NCBI GenBank assembly: GCA_955652715.1
Contig: CATPBS010000182.1
Span: 1-7,420 of the forward strand
Direction of reading: 5' to 3'
DNA length: 7,420 nucleotides
Source of the DNA: an uncultured Candidatus Udaeobacter sp.
Lineage (GTDB): Bacteria; Verrucomicrobiota; Verrucomicrobiia; Chthoniobacterales; UBA10450
In this document: positions 6,115 through 7,420 of the stretch, piece by piece
Layout: each line of letters starts with the position of its first letter
Numbering within the stretch: position 1 is the first letter of the stretch
Notes under the pieces: generated by a model
What the model was told of the DNA's origin: nothing
The model's database searches: none
What the model saw: the letters and a program-made list of their open reading frames with translations, nothing else
Made by a program: the position numbers and the translations under genes

Positions 6115-7420
6115 TGTGGCGTTCGTAAAGCGAGTGAATCGTGTCGCGAGCATTGACATAATCGCGGCGAAAAGCCTCAAGTTCGTGGTAGCCAAGGCGA
6201 ACGGCAAACTTGCGTTGTTCGTCTGGATCGTTCGGAAGGGTTGAAACGCTTCGGTTCTCATAACGTCGTAATACAAGTTCACAGCGGCGGAGTAGCCCGT
6301 ATGCGCTTTTAAGTTCGGCAACTTCGCAATCATTCATGTGTCCGTGCTGGTGCAGTCGATCAATCGCCCGCTCCAGATTCTGCTCCCATATATTTTGTCG
6401 CATCTGCAACGCTTGGACGAGAAATTCGGCCTCTATAAGTCCGCCGCGTCCGGTCTTTAGACCGAGGAAATCCGACCCGGTTCCTCGCTCGCGCCGAATG
6501 CGCTCGAGCATAACATCAATTCGTAACAGGAGATCAGCGTGCTGGCCGGCGCGAGGCCACACGCGTTTTGCAAGCTCCATGAATTCATTTTGCAACGGGC
6601 CAGTAACGGCACGTGCGCGAGTCAGCGCCTGTAACTCCCACGGCCGCGCTCGGTTTGTATAATACCATTGATAAGTTTCAAGCGAACAAACGAGCGGGCC
6701 TTTTTCGCCTTCGGGACGCAATCTCGCATCCAGCGGCCAAATGTTTCCCTCGGCAGTTGGCTGCGTCACGGCAATCACGAAGTTTTGCGTCGTGCGATTG
6801 TCGTCGCCGACGAACAAAACGTCCAAGTCCGCGCCGTAGCTGAGCTCGCGGCCGCCAAATTTACCGAGCGCGATGATGGTTAATTGGTCGTTGCCCAGGA
6901 GTCTGGCTGTAAAAACCAGACAGGCTTCGGCCACATCCGAAAGCTCGGAGAAGGTCGCACCCGGGCTCGCAAGCCCCAGAACCTCGCGCAGAATGATGCG
7001 CAACAGTTGCCGCTGCCGGTAGGCGCGAATCGGATCGAGATCGTTTGCATTCGCGCCCAACAATTCGAGCCGCCGTAAATTCTCCGCTACTGACCGCGCT
7101 TGATGAAACGCCGGGTCTCGGGTGATGTCTTCCAGAAGGTGCGGCCGGCGAATCAAAAGGTCGCCAGCAAAGCGGCTGGCATCCAAAGTCTTCAAGACTA
7201 ATTCGAGCAAGCGAGGGTTTGCGACCAGCAGCTCAAACAGCAAGCTGCGCAAACCATAAGCTTCCACGAACCGAACGAATTGATTCAGGGTTGCATCGGG
7301 ATCAGCGGCCTTCGCAAGCCACCCGACTAGAACCGGGCGCAGCTTTCCAAATATCTGTCGTGTCCGGGGCGCGATGTGGAAACCGGCAGCGCTTCGAGCG
7401 AGATCGGTGAACGCCTTAGC
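6053..7420 (-). CDS. glnE: Glutamine synthetase adenylyltransferase GlnE, C-terminal half (5' partial)
   Basis: The frame stays open to the right edge, so this is the last 455 residues of a longer protein (E. coli GlnE has about 946). GlnE attaches AMP to glutamine synthetase, and removes it through a second domain, in response to nitrogen status. Visible residues 1-120 form the helical linker typical of GlnE (RFVEAYGLRSLLFELLVANPRLLE and LIRRPHLLEDI). The nucleotidyltransferase domain follows: ALGKFGGRELSYGADLDVLF (about 184-203) with the metal-binding Asp198 and Asp200, third acidic residue Asp231 in LDARLRPEG, then GPLV and WELQALTRARAV. GLKTGRGGLIEAEFLVQ (about 320-336) corresponds to the family's GGIRDIEF element, with Glu replacing the usual Asp. 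The C-terminal helices include LRRYENRSVSTLPND. This is the adenylylating half; the adenylyl-removing half should lie beyond the window. The segment between the DLD and DARLRP motifs is about 18 residues shorter than in E. coli. It overlaps the convergent methyltransferase by 62 bp. Confidence 0.9.
   Translation of the reverse strand, partial: AKAFTDLARSAAGFHIAPRTRQIFGKLRPVLVGWLAKAADPDATLNQFVRFVEAYGLRSLLFELLVANPRLLELVLKTLDASRFAGDLLIRRPHLLEDITRDPAFHQARSVAENLRRLELLGANANDLDPIRAYRQRQLLRIILREVLGLASPGATFSELSDVAEACLVFTARLLGNDQLTIIALGKFGGRELSYGADLDVLFVGDDNRTTQNFVIAVTQPTAEGNIWPLDARLRPEGEKGPLVCSLETYQWYYTNRARPWELQALTRARAVTGPLQNEFMELAKRVWPRAGQHADLLLRIDVMLERIRRERGTGSDFLGLKTGRGGLIEAEFLVQALQMRQNIWEQNLERAIDRLHQHGHMNDCEVAELKSAYGLLRRCELVLRRYENRSVSTLPNDPDEQRKFAVRLGYHELEAFRRDYVNARDTIHSLYERHITEASPLRQSTSAQAVDSAN

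Noticed and set aside
6336..6883. Plus-strand frames of 71-108 codons inside glnE
   Set aside because: They are antisense to the conserved nucleotidyltransferase domain and read as Arg/Ser/Cys-rich shadow sequence.
7265..7267. GTG at 7267 as the start of glnE
   Set aside because: The frame continues upstream to the window edge with GlnE-like linker sequence (for example WLAKAADPDATLNQFVRF), so the gene is cut by the window and does not start here.
1..7420. Mobile element, CRISPR array, tRNA gene or defence cassette
   Set aside because: No transposase or integrase motif, no regularly spaced repeats, no tRNA-like TTCRA/anticodon arrangement and no terminal inverted repeats were seen; the genes are housekeeping or exported proteins.

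Overview
The window is ordinary bacterial chromosome with dense coding and mid-to-high GC. It holds the 3' part of a secreted beta-propeller gene, a small secreted-protein gene, yebC, rho, a SAM-dependent methyltransferase gene, and the 3' half of glnE on the opposite strand. The YebC N-terminus (MSGHSKWSKVKRFKGAIDAK) and the Rho core (PPRTGKT P-loop, GGGGRTMSGGIDA loop, Arg-rich N-terminus) suggest the Planctomycetes-Verrucomicrobia-Chlamydiae group. A soil Verrucomicrobiota (Chthoniobacterales-like) is my best guess. This is an inference from sequence style, not from a search.

Layout. Positions 3-2387 (+) carry a BNR/Asp-box repeat protein whose 5' end lies outside the window. It ends at a strong intrinsic terminator (2402-2439). 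Only 6 bases later starts a 133-codon gene for a small exported protein with a carboxypeptidase-regulatory-like fold (2446-2847). A 200-bp gap follows (2848-3047), with a possible promoter, a short perfect palindrome and a protein-like antisense reading frame. Then come yebC (3048-3803), rho (3869-5239) and a class I methyltransferase (5293-6114), all on the + strand with gaps of 65 and 53 bp, so they may be co-transcribed. glnE (complement of 6053-7420) runs toward them, continues past the right edge, and overlaps the methyltransferase tail to tail by 62 bp.

Function. The yebC-rho block concerns gene expression: YebC/TACO1-family proteins act on transcription or translation, and Rho terminates transcription. 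GlnE is the adenylyltransferase that controls glutamine synthetase. The methyltransferase resembles enzymes seen near cell-surface polysaccharide genes, but nothing here fixes its substrate. The two left-hand genes encode exported proteins.

I see no mobile element, CRISPR array, tRNA or rRNA gene, or defence cassette, and no clear previously undescribed system. The points most worth a second look are the arginine-rich disordered N-terminus of Rho, the antisense frame and palindrome upstream of yebC, the terminator placed directly before a start codon, the shortened loop in the GlnE catalytic domain, and the absence of Shine-Dalgarno motifs at all four visible starts.
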